The position numbers and the translations under genes were made by a program. The notes under the pieces are model-generated. The model ran no database searches. It was not told the origin of the DNA and worked only from the letters and a program-made list of their open reading frames with translations. 64,000 bases of DNA from Ralstonia sp. SET104 (lineage in GTDB: Bacteria; Pseudomonadota; Gammaproteobacteria; Burkholderiales; Burkholderiaceae): assembly GCF_003851545.1 (NCBI RefSeq), contig NZ_BHVX01000013.1, forward strand, positions 1 to 64,000, read 5' to 3'. Positions 6,887 through 15,336 of the stretch are shown in pieces. Position 1 is the first letter of the stretch, and every line of letters begins with the position of its first letter.

Positions 6887-7204
6887 ATGCCAGATACGAA
6901 CGTAAGGCGTACTTTTCGAGGGCTCCCGTTGACCGCTGCCCAGGATGCCGAGATCCGTCATTACATCAAAGCCAAAACGCGGCGGCATGAACCGTGGGAC
7001 ACGCCAGAGTTGGAGGCCATGCTCAAAGACATGCTGACGCCTCCTATTGGTGCGCAAGAGGAGTCGGTGGAATTTCTGGAGCAAGCGAAGGCATCCGCAG
7101 AGCGTGCCGAATCTTCAGTGGACGAGGCAATGGACCCTACCGAGGCCTATGAGGAGCGAAACGCGGCCAAAGAAGCGGAGGCAATGAAAAGGCCACGGGG
7201 GTGA
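6887..7204 (+). CDS. hypothetical charged protein (105 aa)
   Basis: The start at ATG 6887 follows GCGAGGGATGTC. The protein is highly charged: TAAQDAEIRHYIKAKTRRHE, then a long acidic and alanine-rich helix (EQAKASAERAESSVDEAMDP) likely to form a coiled coil, ending in AAKEAEAMKRPRG. No membrane segment is present. The family is not recognised. It follows the DUF3309 gene by 60 bp on the same strand and could be co-transcribed. Confidence 0.65.
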   Translation: MPDTNVRRTFRGLPLTAAQDAEIRHYIKAKTRRHEPWDTPELEAMLKDMLTPPIGAQEESVEFLEQAKASAERAESSVDEAMDPTEAYEERNAAKEAEAMKRPRG

Positions 7205-7412
7205 ACCCTTTCGTCCCCAAGCCGGGCGCTTGCAGCGCTTCCTGTGCCTCCGGTGTTGCTTGCTGGTCTTGGATGCGCTTCTCTTCATTCAATGCGCAGA
7301 CCAATGCACAGGGATGTTGCAGAACAGCTTTTGCGGACCCGCGATGCTTCTGGTCCTCGGTAGAGCGCTATGATCATCTCCAGCCGACCTTCGGTGAACA
7401 AGGACTCCCAGA

Positions 7413-8699
7413 ATGGATGCCAGTGGACACCACCGGGTCAATCTTTATCGCACCTTGCGGGCGCGGTTGAGAGATCATCCCTTGTCCCGCGTTGGCCCTG
7501 GCCTCATCACCGGGGTGGCCGATGACGATCCGAGCGGGGTCGCGACCTATTCGCAGGCCGGCGCACAGTTTGGGTTGGACATGCTTTGGACGATGCCGCT
7601 CGCTTTCCCCTTGATGGCCGCGATTCAATCCATGTGCGCAAACATGGGACGTGTCACCGGAAAGGGGCTCGCCGCCAACATCAAGGATGTCTTCCCGCCG
7701 AGTGTGCTGCGCGGTGTCGTGCTGCTATTGCTGGTCGCAAACACACTGAATATCGCCGCAGACGTCGCGGCGATGGGCGAGGTCGTAGAACTTGTTTCCG
7801 GTGTCGACCGGCACCTCATGACGGCATTCGTCGTGTTTGGCACGCTGGCGCTGCAGATATTCGTTCCTTACCATCGTTACGTCTTCTTTCTGAAGTGGCT
7901 GACAGCTTCCTTGCTGGCCTACGCAGCCGTCTTGTTTACAGTGCATGTCCCGTGGGGCCAAGTTGCGCTGCATACGGTGTGGCCCCACTTCAAGCTCAAA
8001 GCGAGCGCCGCATCCATGGTCGTTGCGGTCTTCGGGACCACCATCAGCCCCTATCTCTTCTTTTGGCAGGCTTCCGAGGAGGTTGAGGACATGCACGCGC
8101 GCCCATCGCTGAAACGCGATGGCGCCAAGGCTGGCACGGAGCTACGGCGTATCCGGTGGGACACGTGGAGCGGCATGCTTTATTCGAACGTGACCGCGTA
8201 TTTCATCATCCTGGCGACAGGCGTGACCCTTCATGTGTCCGGCGTCACCGACATCACGACGGCGGCACAGGCCGCCAGTGCATTACGGCCGCTTGCAGGA
8301 GACTTTGCGTACCTGCTGTTCACCATCGGCATTTTGGGCGTCGGTCTCATCGGCGTACCCGTGCTGGCCGGCTCGGGCGCCTACGCGCTTTCCGAAACCA
8401 TGGGTTGGAAGGAGGGGCTGGAACGCAAGGTAAGCGACGCACGTGGGTTCTACAGCATCATCGCGGTCAGCGTACTTGCAGGGCTTGCAATTCAGTACTC
8501 TCCGATCAGCCCGATGAAAGCGCTCTTTTGGAGCGCAGTCATCAATGGCGTGGTGGCGGTACCGCTGATGGTGGTCATCATCCTGCTGGTCTCGAAACCC
8601 GCTGTCATGGGGCCTTACACCGCAAGCCGACCCATGATCGTTCTGGGCTGGACCGCCACGGCGATCATGGGCGCTGCCGCCATGGCGATGCTCCTATGA
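7413..8699 (+). CDS. NRAMP-family divalent metal transporter (variant motif)
   Basis: The product is 428 aa with about eleven hydrophobic segments in the APC/NRAMP pattern. TM1 carries GVADDDPSGVATYSQAG where classical Mn/Fe NRAMPs have DPGN. TM6 carries GTTISPYLFFWQASEEVED where classical ones have MPHN. The Asp-Pro and the TTISPYLFFWQ signature are typical of the NRAMP-like clade found in many soil bacteria. The missing Asn and Met suggest altered ion preference, and the substrate cannot be told from sequence. It is an inner-membrane protein. Its 3' end is part of the duplication also seen at 4002-4693. Confidence 0.9.
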   Translation: MDASGHHRVNLYRTLRARLRDHPLSRVGPGLITGVADDDPSGVATYSQAGAQFGLDMLWTMPLAFPLMAAIQSMCANMGRVTGKGLAANIKDVFPPSVLRGVVLLLLVANTLNIAADVAAMGEVVELVSGVDRHLMTAFVVFGTLALQIFVPYHRYVFFLKWLTASLLAYAAVLFTVHVPWGQVALHTVWPHFKLKASAASMVVAVFGTTISPYLFFWQASEEVEDMHARPSLKRDGAKAGTELRRIRWDTWSGMLYSNVTAYFIILATGVTLHVSGVTDITTAAQAASALRPLAGDFAYLLFTIGILGVGLIGVPVLAGSGAYALSETMGWKEGLERKVSDARGFYSIIAVSVLAGLAIQYSPISPMKALFWSAVINGVVAVPLMVVIILLVSKPAVMGPYTASRPMIVLGWTATAIMGAAAMAMLL

Positions 8700-8783
8700 T
8701 ACGAGTCGACACGTAGACACATTGTGAGCATGCCGATGTTGACCTCGTGCGGCGGTACCTCTCCCACAATGGCACTACCTGCT

Positions 8784-8999
8784 TCAGCGGGTAAGCTCAG
8801 CGCATTGTTGCCCCAGTAGTATCCCCGCGCTGAATGCAAGACCAGAAGAAACGAATCCTTCCGGAATCGCAGCCTGTGCCCAAGCGGTGACACGTCCATT
8901 GTTGGGCGTAAAGCGATATTCAGAAAACCATCGCCTGTCACTCCGCTGCGTCGTGCGTATTTCAAGCATTCCGTTTGACAGGCTAAGTGAACTGTTCAT
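8784..8999 (-). CDS. small conserved protein, paralogue 2
   Basis: The frame is 71 aa from ATG 8999 with AAGGATCT upstream (MNSSLSLSNGMLEIRTTQRS). It is paralogous to 4187-4423 with substitutions concentrated at third codon positions, evidence for purifying selection on this frame. Conserved features are RRWFSEYRFTPNNGR, AAIPEGF and LGQQCAELTR. There is no signal peptide or membrane segment. I do not recognise the family. It converges on the NRAMP-like gene with 84 bp between stops. Confidence 0.65.
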   Translation of the reverse strand: MNSSLSLSNGMLEIRTTQRSDRRWFSEYRFTPNNGRVTAWAQAAIPEGFVSSGLAFSAGILLGQQCAELTR

Positions 9000-9096
9000 A
9001 GAGATCCTTGTTGCGATTCCCTCGGTATGCCGGGATGTGCCGGCTCACTGCAATTTGTGACTGCAGCGTAACGTGATGGGGGAGTCGCTGTCGGCC

Positions 9097-9107
9097 CGGT
9101 ACCGTAC
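9097..9107. promoter_or_regulatory. CGGTACCGTAC motif, second copy
   Basis: This motif is identical to 4499-4509 and sits in GTCGGCCCGGTACCGTACAG. The segment is within the duplicated block, so conservation could partly be descent, but the motif is better preserved than its surroundings. The next plus-strand gene is the lipoprotein at 9394. Confidence 0.35.
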
Positions 9108-9393
9108 AGAACTCGCTCTTTCTATTCCTTGCTCGAACCCGCGGCACCGCCGACTAGATGCGCGAACACAATCGAGCATCAAGCCCCGTGCATTTGCGTC
9201 TGCCGCCGTACCGACACCGTTGCTGTGACCGAGGATATTGATCCTTGAGGCATTCGCGCGACACCTACCTATTGCCGCAGGGGTGCCCTGATGGGCTGTA
9301 CGCCGTTCATGGTCTGTACAGAAAATTCAAGTCTCGCGTCAGCGTTCTCTGCAACAAGATGCTTGGGGTGCGATCGAGACGGAGGTGCACAAA

Positions 9394-9609
9394 ATGCGTA
9401 ACGATCGAATAGCAGGACTGTGCGGCGCGATGGTGTTGATCGCGACGCTTGCGACTGGGTGTGCCGGGATGTCTCGACGCGGTACGGATACCGCAATCGG
9501 TGCGGGTGTCGGCGGTGTCGCCGGCGCAGTGCTGACAGGCGGGAGTGCCGTGGGGACAGTGGGCGGTGCAGTCGTTGGCGGGGTGGTGGGCAACCAGGTT
9601 GGAAAATAG
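9394..9609 (+). CDS. glycine-zipper lipoprotein (71 aa)
   Basis: The start at ATG 9394 was chosen because GGAGG lies 8 bp upstream; an in-frame GTG at 9385 overlaps that site. A hydrophobic signal (MVLIATLATGC) ends at Cys23 with a lipobox-like LATGC. The mature part is a glycine zipper with repeated GAGVGGVAGA and GGAVVGGVVG motifs, as in OsmB and YmgG/17 kDa antigen-type proteins that are stress-induced and insert into or line membranes. It probably sits in the outer membrane. A strong hairpin follows the gene. Confidence 0.85.
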   Translation: MRNDRIAGLCGAMVLIATLATGCAGMSRRGTDTAIGAGVGGVAGAVLTGGSAVGTVGGAVVGGVVGNQVGK

Positions 9610-9631
9610 GGCTTAGCCGAGACCATGGAAG

Positions 9632-9673
9632 CGGAACACGGCATTCCCACATCTGCGGGAATGCCGTGTTCCG
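9632..9673. terminator. 17-bp stem hairpin between convergent genes
   Basis: CGGAACACGGCATTCCC and its exact reverse complement are separated by an 8-nt loop. It lies between the stops of the lipoprotein (9609) and the slipin gene (9679), so it probably serves both strands. There is no long T-run on either side. Confidence 0.7.
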
Positions 9674-9678
9674 TATCG

Positions 9679-10560
9679 CTACGCCGCAGCTACCGCCGTC
9701 TTGATCGGCACGACAGGACTCGCCGGCTCTGTACTGCTGGAAACCCCGAACGCGACCGCAACGGGATTCATGCTGTCGACCATCGACGTTGGCATCAAGA
9801 TCGTCGCACCGCGCTCCTTAGTGGTCTCGTAGATGATGTTCATTGCGCGCAACTGCAGCGCTTGTGGATGCCCCTCGTACATGCCGGCAGCCTCGACAAA
9901 CTTGGCTGCAATGGCCGCTTCGGCCGAGCCCAGAATGACGCGGGCTTGCTTTTCGCGTTCCGCCTGCGCTTGCCTGGACATCGCATCCTGGAGTGCCACG
10001 GGGATGGCCACGTCGCGCACCTCCACCGAGGATACGGTCACGCCCCATGCTGCAGTCTTCTCGCCGATCTCGGCGCGCAACTGCTCATCTGCCGCTTTGC
10101 GATCGGATAGCAATGCCGACAGCATCGAGGCCCCAATCATTTCACGCAACGACGTCTGCGCGACGCGGTCGATTGCCTGGCGATAGTCGGTAATGGCCAA
10201 TGCGGCTTTCTGTGCGTCATGGACGTGCCAGAAGATGATCGCGTCAACGTTGACTGGCACGGTGTCTTTCGTCAATGCCTGCTCCGCATTGAATCCGGTA
10301 GTCTGGATGCGTTCATCTATGACTGCCGTCACGCTGTCGACAATCGGCAGGATCATGAACAACCCGGGCCCTTTTACGCTTTGCAGCTTGCCCGCACGCA
10401 AGATGACGAACTTCTGCCATGCGTTGGCCATCTTGAGTGTTGCGGCGAGCAGGATTGCGGCGATGGCAAACAGGGGCGCCAGCAGAACAGAGACGAATAC
10501 GCCGGTGGCAGCCCCCAGGAACAGGAGAAGCACAACGAGGAATGCGGTGATGGGATTCAT
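9679..10560 (-). CDS. slipin, SPFH/band 7 membrane scaffold protein
   Basis: The protein is 293 aa from ATG 10560 (GAGG 9 bp upstream). Residues 4-42 form a long hydrophobic N-terminal hairpin (PITAFLVVLLLFLGAATGVF). The SPFH domain follows (AWQKFVILRAGKLQSVKGPG, then DERIQTTGFNAEQALTKDTV) and then a helical region rich in Ala/Glu/Gln (SRQAQAEREKQARVILGSAE) typical of stomatin/slipin oligomerisation. Such proteins organise membrane microdomains and often assist membrane proteases; no NfeD or protease partner is encoded next to it here. It is likely part of the envelope-stress cargo. Confidence 0.92.
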   Translation of the reverse strand: MNPITAFLVVLLLFLGAATGVFVSVLLAPLFAIAAILLAATLKMANAWQKFVILRAGKLQSVKGPGLFMILPIVDSVTAVIDERIQTTGFNAEQALTKDTVPVNVDAIIFWHVHDAQKAALAITDYRQAIDRVAQTSLREMIGASMLSALLSDRKAADEQLRAEIGEKTAAWGVTVSSVEVRDVAIPVALQDAMSRQAQAEREKQARVILGSAEAAIAAKFVEAAGMYEGHPQALQLRAMNIIYETTKERGATILMPTSMVDSMNPVAVAFGVSSSTEPASPVVPIKTAVAAA

Positions 10561-10648
10561 ATAGGGCCTCGCAAGCGAATGAAGCTGCAACCGATGGCCT
10601 AAAGACACGCTCTTTAGGACCGGGGATCCGATATGCCCGACCCCCTAC

Positions 10649-10906
10649 CTATCCGAAAACGCGTGACCGGATATCGTCCTCGAAATCGATGACCCATTCC
10701 GGGCCCAGTGCTCCGTCGTACTCGCGGGCAGTCTTGCCCATCCGTACAGTGATGCAGCGGTCTAGCGCCGCGCCGGCCGAGGCGCTCGAAAAATGCTCGA
10801 CGGAGGACACGTCGAAGCCATCGGGCGCCAGACCGTTTCGCAAGCAGACCTCACGAAATGCATCGCGCTCCACCTCCGGGAATTGGTGAATGGTTTGATC
10901 GAGCAT
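10649..10906 (-). CDS. hypothetical protein, paralogue of 17845-18105
   Basis: The protein is 85 aa. ATG 10906 was chosen because GAGGAG lies 6 bp upstream; an in-frame GTG at 10909 is too close to it. Similar landmarks occur in the protein at 17845-18105: an RNG near residue 25, a Val-Thr strand, REY, then W-V-x-x-F-x-x-D-I and a Phe close to the end. Family not recognised; small and soluble. It lies upstream of the slipin gene on the same strand with an 88-bp gap. Confidence 0.65.
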   Translation of the reverse strand: MLDQTIHQFPEVERDAFREVCLRNGLAPDGFDVSSVEHFSSASAGAALDRCITVRMGKTAREYDGALGPEWVIDFEDDIRSRVFG

Positions 10907-10979
10907 CACGTTCTCCTCATGCTCGCGCTGTGCCGCCGCCTATGCTTCGGACCCCTTGGGGTGTACCGAAACATGCGCT

Positions 10980-11138
10980 TTAGAGTCGCCCCATGAGCAA
11001 TAGCACGAGAACGATGAGCAGACCCAAGCCGAGCGCACCGCTTGGCGCGTAGCCCCAACCATTGCTGTAGGACCACCTTGGGAACGCCCCAACCACCAAA
11101 ATGGCTAGGACGATTAGCAGTAGGATTCCGAGAGACAT
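10980..11138 (-). CDS. DUF3309-type small membrane protein, copy 2
   Basis: The protein is 52 aa starting MSLGILLLIVLAILVVGAFP, with the DUF3309 signature W-x-x-S-N-G-W-G-Y-x-P-S-G and a hydrophobic C terminus ending LLLMGRL. GAGGAGGACATC precedes the start at 11138. It is paralogous to 6668-6826, and both share the upstream GTAC-TACCGGACCGT motif. Inner membrane location is inferred. Confidence 0.87.
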   Translation of the reverse strand: MSLGILLLIVLAILVVGAFPRWSYSNGWGYAPSGALGLGLLIVLVLLLMGRL

Positions 11139-11314
11139 GATGTCCTCCTCGTTGAGTAGATTCCCCCCCACCCGTGTGCCCAACGCCGGGCGAAAAGCGC
11201 TCCACGGTTGTTTCATCATGAGGTTGACGCTCGCCTCTTCTTGATCGCTGTTCGTGGGGGCTGAGCGCGCCTCATCTCCTTAAAGGATAGATGGGAACGG
11301 GCTTGAAAACGGTC

Positions 11315-11325
11315 CGGTAGCGTAC
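11315..11325 (-). promoter_or_regulatory. GTACGCTACCG motif upstream of second DUF3309 gene
   Basis: On the minus strand the sequence reads GTGCGTACGCTACCGGACCG about 175 bp before the start codon at 11138. It matches the motif ahead of copy 1 in both sequence and orientation. Confidence 0.4.
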
Positions 11326-11411
11326 GCACTGGCACGCCAGATTGCGTACCTTGTGCCGTCGAAAAGCGATGATCACCCGGTAGCCAGCCGGGGCGTCGAG
11401 TGATGGCTCCC

Positions 11412-11606
11412 CTAGCGATGCTCATGATCTCTGGACTCCTCATGGTCACGTTCGTAGCCACCGTGGCGATTCCCCTCGTATCCGCCACGTTGGCCATTTT
11501 CATAGCCACCCTGTCGAGCGTCGTGGTAACCGCCATCAGGAACCCACAGGCAACCAACCAACGAGGCGATCCAGATCCCCATGGCCGTATAGATAACCGC
11601 GCGCAT
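11412..11606 (-). CDS. small lipoprotein with GGY repeats
   Basis: The protein is 64 aa from ATG 11606, preceded by AGGAGGACATC. The signal MRAVIYTAMGIWIASLVGC ends in a good lipobox LVGC with Cys19. The mature part has GGY units spaced 7-9 residues apart (GGYHD, GGYEN, GGYEG, GGYER) and ends in a charged His/Glu/Asp/Arg tail. It probably lies on the periplasmic face of a membrane. Family not recognised, though Gly-Tyr-rich lipoproteins of this size are frequent in stress islands. Confidence 0.7.
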   Translation of the reverse strand: MRAVIYTAMGIWIASLVGCLWVPDGGYHDARQGGYENGQRGGYEGNRHGGYERDHEESRDHEHR

Positions 11607-11684
11607 GATGTCCTCCTGACAACGTAGCCCTACGATGAGGCGATGACACAAGCCGCACAGACGGCCGGCGGCCTCACTTTTTCG

Positions 11685-12273
11685 CTACAGCGATTTGAGC
11701 TTTGTGACCTTCGTGCCCTCGAGCGTCACGCCTGCCATCAATCCACTGTTTGTGAGCACGAATGCCTGGATTGGTCCAGTCGCGGTCGAGCTATCAATGG
11801 TGCCGTTTGCACCCACCTTCAGCACGGCAACCGACGCGTCACCACCCACGGACCAGCCCTCGCTATTGCGAAATCGTTCAAGCGAATCCTGGGTCATGAA
11901 GAGGAAGATGATGGCTTTCGATTGCGCGCCAATCTGCCATCCAATCGAAGCCGTTGTCGTGCTGTAGTACCCAGTCGTGCCGCCGCCGGCGCGCAGTGAT
12001 CCTTCACCATACTGGCCACCGATGCCAAAACCGGCGGCAATGACCGATGGGAACACCAGTACGCCTCGGGCTTTGCCAACCAGTTCACGTGAGCCATTGG
12101 CAGCGGTATACAGGCGCGCAAGTGTCGAGTCGACGGCCGTGTCGATCGTGTGTCGCTTGTCGGGTTGGTGCGCGGCTGCTTCCGATGCCCCGGTCGTTGT
12201 GCGGCCGGGCGTCATGAAACTGATTGTCGTAGCGACAGCCATCGTCGTCATTGCTACCAAACGGTCTTTCCGC
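11685..12273 (-). pseudogene. SYLF-domain (YSC84-type) lipid-binding protein, 5' end cut by IS21
   Basis: The C-terminal 150 residues show the SYLF signature: ARGVLVFPSVIAAGFGIGGQ, YGEGSLR, GYYSTTTASIGWQIGAQSKA, SEGWSVGGDASV and an LMAGVTLEGTKVTKL end. The IS21-family element is inserted inside the start codon region. Removing the IS and one 11-bp duplication gives ATG at 14755 and an intact 196-aa frame beginning MRKDRLVAMTTMAVATTISF with an export signal. SYLF proteins bind phospholipids. In this strain the gene has lost its own promoter, ribosome site and first codon, so it is probably not expressed unless from within the IS. Confidence 0.85.
12263..12273. repeat. IS21-element target duplication, left copy
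   Basis: GGTCTTTCCGC is repeated exactly at 14743-14753, flanking the inverted terminal repeats. Eleven bp is longer than the 4-8 bp usually quoted for IS21-family elements. Confidence 0.8.
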
Positions 12274-12377
12274 TGTTGATTTGCACCGAATCCTGACCCA
12301 CCCGAGGTAGGTTTTTGCATCGAATGTTGACCCACGTATAGAACACTGTCCCGCTCGGCAACGAGCGGGAGATCGGA

Positions 12378-13904
12378 GTGATCGACGTGGCCATACTGAG
12401 CATCATTCGACGCTGGCATCTTCGCGACCAGATCCCGCTGCGCGAGATCGCCAGACGCCTGGGCATCTCCAGGAATACGGTCAGGCGCTATCTGCGCGCT
12501 GACACCACCGCACCGGCCTATCCTGCTCGGCAGAGCCCAAGCAAGCTCGACGGTCATGCCGCCAAGCTCTCCACCTGGCTCAAGACCGAGGCCAACAAGC
12601 CGCGCAAGCAACGGCGCACGCTCAAGCAGATCCACACTGATCTGTGTGCCTTGGGCTTCACCGGCTCCTACGATCGCGTTGCTGCATTCGCTCGCCGCTG
12701 GCGCCAGGAACAACAGGAGCAAGCCCGCACGTCGGGGCGCGGCACCTTTATCCCGCTGCGCTTTGCCGAGGGTGAAGCCTTCCAGTTCGACTGGAGTGAG
12801 GACTGGGCGGTCATCGCCGGCGAGCGCACCAAGCTGCAGGTGGCTCAGTTCAAGCTCAGCCACAGTCGCGCCTTCTTCCTGCGTGCCTATCTGTTGCAGA
12901 CTCACGAGATGCTGTTCGATGCCCATCACCACGCCTTTGTGGCCTGGGGCGGTATCCCGCGTCGCGGCATCTACGACAGCATGAAGACCGCCGTGGATCG
13001 CGTGCGCCAAGGCAAGTTGCGTGACGTCAACTTGCGCTTCAGCACCATGGTCAGCCACTACCTGTTCGACGCCGAGTTCTGTAACCCGGCCTCAGGCTGG
13101 GAGAAGGGGCAGATAGAGAAGAACGTGCAGGACAGCCGTCACCGCATCTGGCACCGCATGCCGGCATTCGGTTCGCTAGCTGCGCTCAATGACTGGCTGG
13201 CCGACCAGTGCGTGCGGTTGTGGCAGCAGACCCGCCATCCTGAGCTGGACATGACCCTCTGGGAGGCCTGGTCGCTGGAGCGGCCGCACCTGATGCCGGT
13301 GGGCCAGCCGTTCGATGGCTTTGTGGAGCACACCAAACGCGTCTCACCAACCTGCCTGGTGACCTTCGAGCGCAACCGCTACAGCGTACCGGCCTCGTTT
13401 GCCAACCGGCCCATCAGCCTGCGCGTCTATGCCCATCGGCTCGTGTTCGTCGCCGAAGGCCAAGTGATTGCCGAGCACACGCGGCACATCGACCGCAGTC
13501 ATCAGCTTGGGCGCACGATCTATGACTGGCACCATTACCTCGCAGTGCTGCAGCGTAAGCCCGGTGCGCTGCGTAACGGTGCCCCGTTTGCTGAACTGCC
13601 AGAGGGCTTCCGGCGCCTGCAATCCACACTGCTCAAGCGCCCCGGTGGCGATCGCGAGATGGTCGAGATTCTGGCACTGGTGCTGTTGCACGATGAGCAG
13701 GCTGTGCTGACTGCGGTGGAACTCGCACTGGAGGCGGGCGCACCGTCCAAGCAAACCATCCTGAACATCCTGAGCCGCCTCCTGGAAGGCGAGCCCGTGG
13801 CACCGATCACCTCACCGCAGGCACTGGCGCTGCACGTCGAACCGCAGGCCAACGTCGGCCGCTACGACAGCCTGCGAGATCGGGAGGTGCATCATGCAGC
13901 ATGA
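12378..13904 (+). CDS. istA: IS21-family transposase IstA
   Basis: The protein is 508 aa from GTG 12378. An N-terminal helix-turn-helix is at residues 20-45 ([20 protein letters not shown]). The DDE integrase core has Asp in [11 protein letters not shown], Asp in [12 protein letters not shown] and Glu in [12 protein letters not shown]. The C-terminal domain contains [20 protein letters not shown], typical of IstA. It cuts and joins the element ends with IstB as the ATPase partner. It overlaps istB by 11 bp, suggesting translational coupling. Confidence 0.95.
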   Translation: MIDVAILSIIRRWHLRDQIPLREIARRLGISRNTVRRYLRADTTAPAYPARQSPSKLDGHAAKLSTWLKTEANKPRKQRRTLKQIHTDLCALGFTGSYDRVAAFARRWRQEQQEQARTSGRGTFIPLRFAEGEAFQFDWSEDWAVIAGERTKLQVAQFKLSHSRAFFLRAYLLQTHEMLFDAHHHAFVAWGGIPRRGIYDSMKTAVDRVRQGKLRDVNLRFSTMVSHYLFDAEFCNPASGWEKGQIEKNVQDSRHRIWHRMPAFGSLAALNDWLADQCVRLWQQTRHPELDMTLWEAWSLERPHLMPVGQPFDGFVEHTKRVSPTCLVTFERNRYSVPASFANRPISLRVYAHRLVFVAEGQVIAEHTRHIDRSHQLGRTIYDWHHYLAVLQRKPGALRNGAPFAELPEGFRRLQSTLLKRPGGDREMVEILALVLLHDEQAVLTAVELALEAGAPSKQTILNILSRLLEGEPVAPITSPQALALHVEPQANVGRYDSLRDREVHHAA

Positions 13905-14679
13905 AGTCATGTTGGAGATGCTCAAGTCGTTGAAGCTGCATGGCATGGCGCAAGCGCTGGGCGACTTGGCGGCGCAGGACTCGCCGGCCTACCAGTCGGC
14001 CGTGGCCATCCTGTCGCGTCTGCTCAAGGCCGAACTCACCGAGCGCGAGGTGCGCTCGCTGGCCTATCAGATGAAGGTGGCGCGCTTCCCGGTCTATCGA
14101 GACCTGACCGGCTTCGACTTCAGCTGCAGCGAGGCCAACGAGGTGCTGGTGCGCCAGCTTCACCGCTGCGAGTTCCTCGAGTCGGCGCACAACATCGTAT
14201 TGGTCGGCGGCCCGGGTACCGGCAAGACCCATCTCGGCACTGCCATCGGCGTGCAGGCCGTGGAGCATCATCATCGTCGGGTGCGCTTCTTCTCGACCGT
14301 GGAGTTGGTCAACGCGTTGGAGCTGGAGAAGGTCTCGGGCAAGCCGGGACACCTGGCCACGCGACTCATGTATGCCGACCTGGTAATCCTCGATGAGCTG
14401 GGCTATCTGCCATTCAGCCAGACCGGAGGTGCATTGCTGTTCCACCTGATCAGCAAGCTCTACGAGCGCACCAGCCTCGTCATCACCACCAACCTGAGCT
14501 TCGGCGAATGGTCCAGTGTCTTCGGGGACGCCAAGATGACCACCGCGCTACTGGACCGCCTCACGCACCACTGCCACATTGTTGAAACCGGCAACGATAG
14601 CTATCGTTTCAAGCACAGCACCACCCAGCCCAAGAAGGAGAAACGCACCGCCAAACAACCCGCACAAAGCGACACCTAA
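13894..14679 (+). CDS. istB: IS21-family AAA+ ATPase IstB
   Basis: The protein is 261 aa. Its N-terminal helical region [20 protein letters not shown] is characteristic. Walker A is [14 protein letters not shown] (around residue 107) and Walker B is [14 protein letters not shown] (around residue 160). The sensor region [20 protein letters not shown] is followed by a basic C terminus. IstB assembles on DNA and activates IstA at the target. The frame is intact. Confidence 0.95.
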   Translation: MQHEVMLEMLKSLKLHGMAQALGDLAAQDSPAYQSAVAILSRLLKAELTEREVRSLAYQMKVARFPVYRDLTGFDFSCSEANEVLVRQLHRCEFLESAHNIVLVGGPGTGKTHLGTAIGVQAVEHHHRRVRFFSTVELVNALELEKVSGKPGHLATRLMYADLVILDELGYLPFSQTGGALLFHLISKLYERTSLVITTNLSFGEWSSVFGDAKMTTALLDRLTHHCHIVETGNDSYRFKHSTTQPKKEKRTAKQPAQSDT

Positions 14680-14742
14680 CAGCCTTTGGGGTGGGTCAGT
14701 TTTCGATGCAAATCCTGGGTCAGGATTCCGTGCAAATCAACA

Positions 14743-14753
14743 GGTCTTTCCGC
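14743..14753. repeat. IS21-element target duplication, right copy
   Basis: GGTCTTTCCGC is an exact copy of 12263-12273. Read on the minus strand, it covers the last base of the ATG plus the first codons of the disrupted SYLF gene. Confidence 0.8.
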
Positions 14754-15124
14754 ATCTCTGTCTCCACCATGTCTCAAAGTACATTGAGCCTATGCGACGG
14801 CGGCGGCGGTGACGGTACGACAGCGTACCGAGACGTATGACTTGAGCAGAGGTTGTGAGGGAGGCGTCGTGCGCTACACGTCGGCAGTTTCGGTCCAACG
14901 TTGCTGATCAAGCGATTCGAAGCGGCAAGTGAGGGCGTCAACATGTCGCCTTCGTTCGCCGCCGTACAGACGGTATGCCGACGTTGGACTAAGAATGGTC
15001 ATTCGTTGGACAGGGTCTTCGTCTGCGCAGGTCGCGTGGCAGTTTGGCGCTCCAAGCATGGCGCGGTTAAGACGTGATGTACCTGGCGATCAACGCAGGT
15101 GCCGAGTTTGGAAGGAGCGTTGTC
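14754..15124. other. former SYLF promoter region and csbD upstream region
   Basis: These 371 bp hold no gene. The minus strand contains the abandoned start of the SYLF gene (ATG at 14755, GGTGGAGACAGAG upstream). The imperfect palindrome CGGTACGACAGCGTACCG at 14813-14830 resembles the CGGTACCGTAC motif seen before other cargo genes. The plus strand leads into csbD. Confidence 0.45.
14813..14830. promoter_or_regulatory. palindromic CGGTAC...GTACCG motif
   Basis: CGGTACGACAGCGTACCG is a hyphenated palindrome between the divergent SYLF start (14755, minus) and csbD (15125, plus). It is a variant of the recurring cargo motif and a plausible binding site for a dimeric regulator. Confidence 0.35.
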
Positions 15125-15307
15125 ATGAACAAGGATCAAGTGAAGGGCCGCATTGAAGAAGCGAAGGGAAAGATGAAGGAAGCCGTCGGTAAGGTCACCG
15201 GAAAAGACGCAACCGCAGCGAAAGGAAAGGTCGAACAGATTGCAGGAAAAGCGCAAGCCGCGTACGGCGACGCGAAGGAAGCTCTCAAGAAGCAGCGCAA
15301 GCCCTGA
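15125..15307 (+). CDS. CsbD-family stress protein
   Basis: The protein is 60 aa from ATG 15125 (GGAAGGAGCG upstream). It consists almost entirely of the CsbD-like repeat pattern: MNKDQVKGRIEEAKGKMKEA, VGKVTGKDATAAKGKVEQIA, then a Lys/Ala-rich tail. These small, highly charged helical proteins are induced in general stress responses (sigma-B in Bacillus, RpoS in E. coli YjbJ). Their biochemical role is unknown. Confidence 0.92.
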   Translation: MNKDQVKGRIEEAKGKMKEAVGKVTGKDATAAKGKVEQIAGKAQAAYGDAKEALKKQRKP

Positions 15308-15336
15308 GCGACCGTTCAGGGACGACGGACCGACGA

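Larger units (their letters stand above)
8610..9289. repeat. diverged direct repeat, copy 2
   Basis: This is the counterpart of 4002-4693. It starts inside the intact NRAMP-like gene (GPYTASRP...), contains the small minus-strand gene 8784-8999 and the CGGTACCGTAC motif, and ends with ATTGCCGCAGGGGTGCCC. Because the complete transporter is on this side, copy 2 probably represents the original arrangement. Apart from the motif, 9000-9393 shows no supported gene. Confidence 0.85.
12274..14742 (+). mobile_element. IS21-family insertion sequence
   Basis: This is a 2469-bp element with inverted ends TGTTGATTTGCACCGAATCC (left) and TGTTGATTTGCACGGAATCC (right, reverse complement), differing at one base. 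It encodes istA and istB with overlapping ends. Internal repeats near both ends (GGGTCA...TTTGCATCGAA type) are the multiple transposase sites common in the family. It is flanked by an 11-bp direct repeat and appears complete, so it is probably a recent arrival. Confidence 0.93.

Noticed and set aside
11685-13058. 457-residue fusion of IS21 antisense sequence to the SYLF protein
   Set aside because: The frame happens to stay open through istA antisense sequence. The real gene is the 196-codon frame restored by excising the IS.
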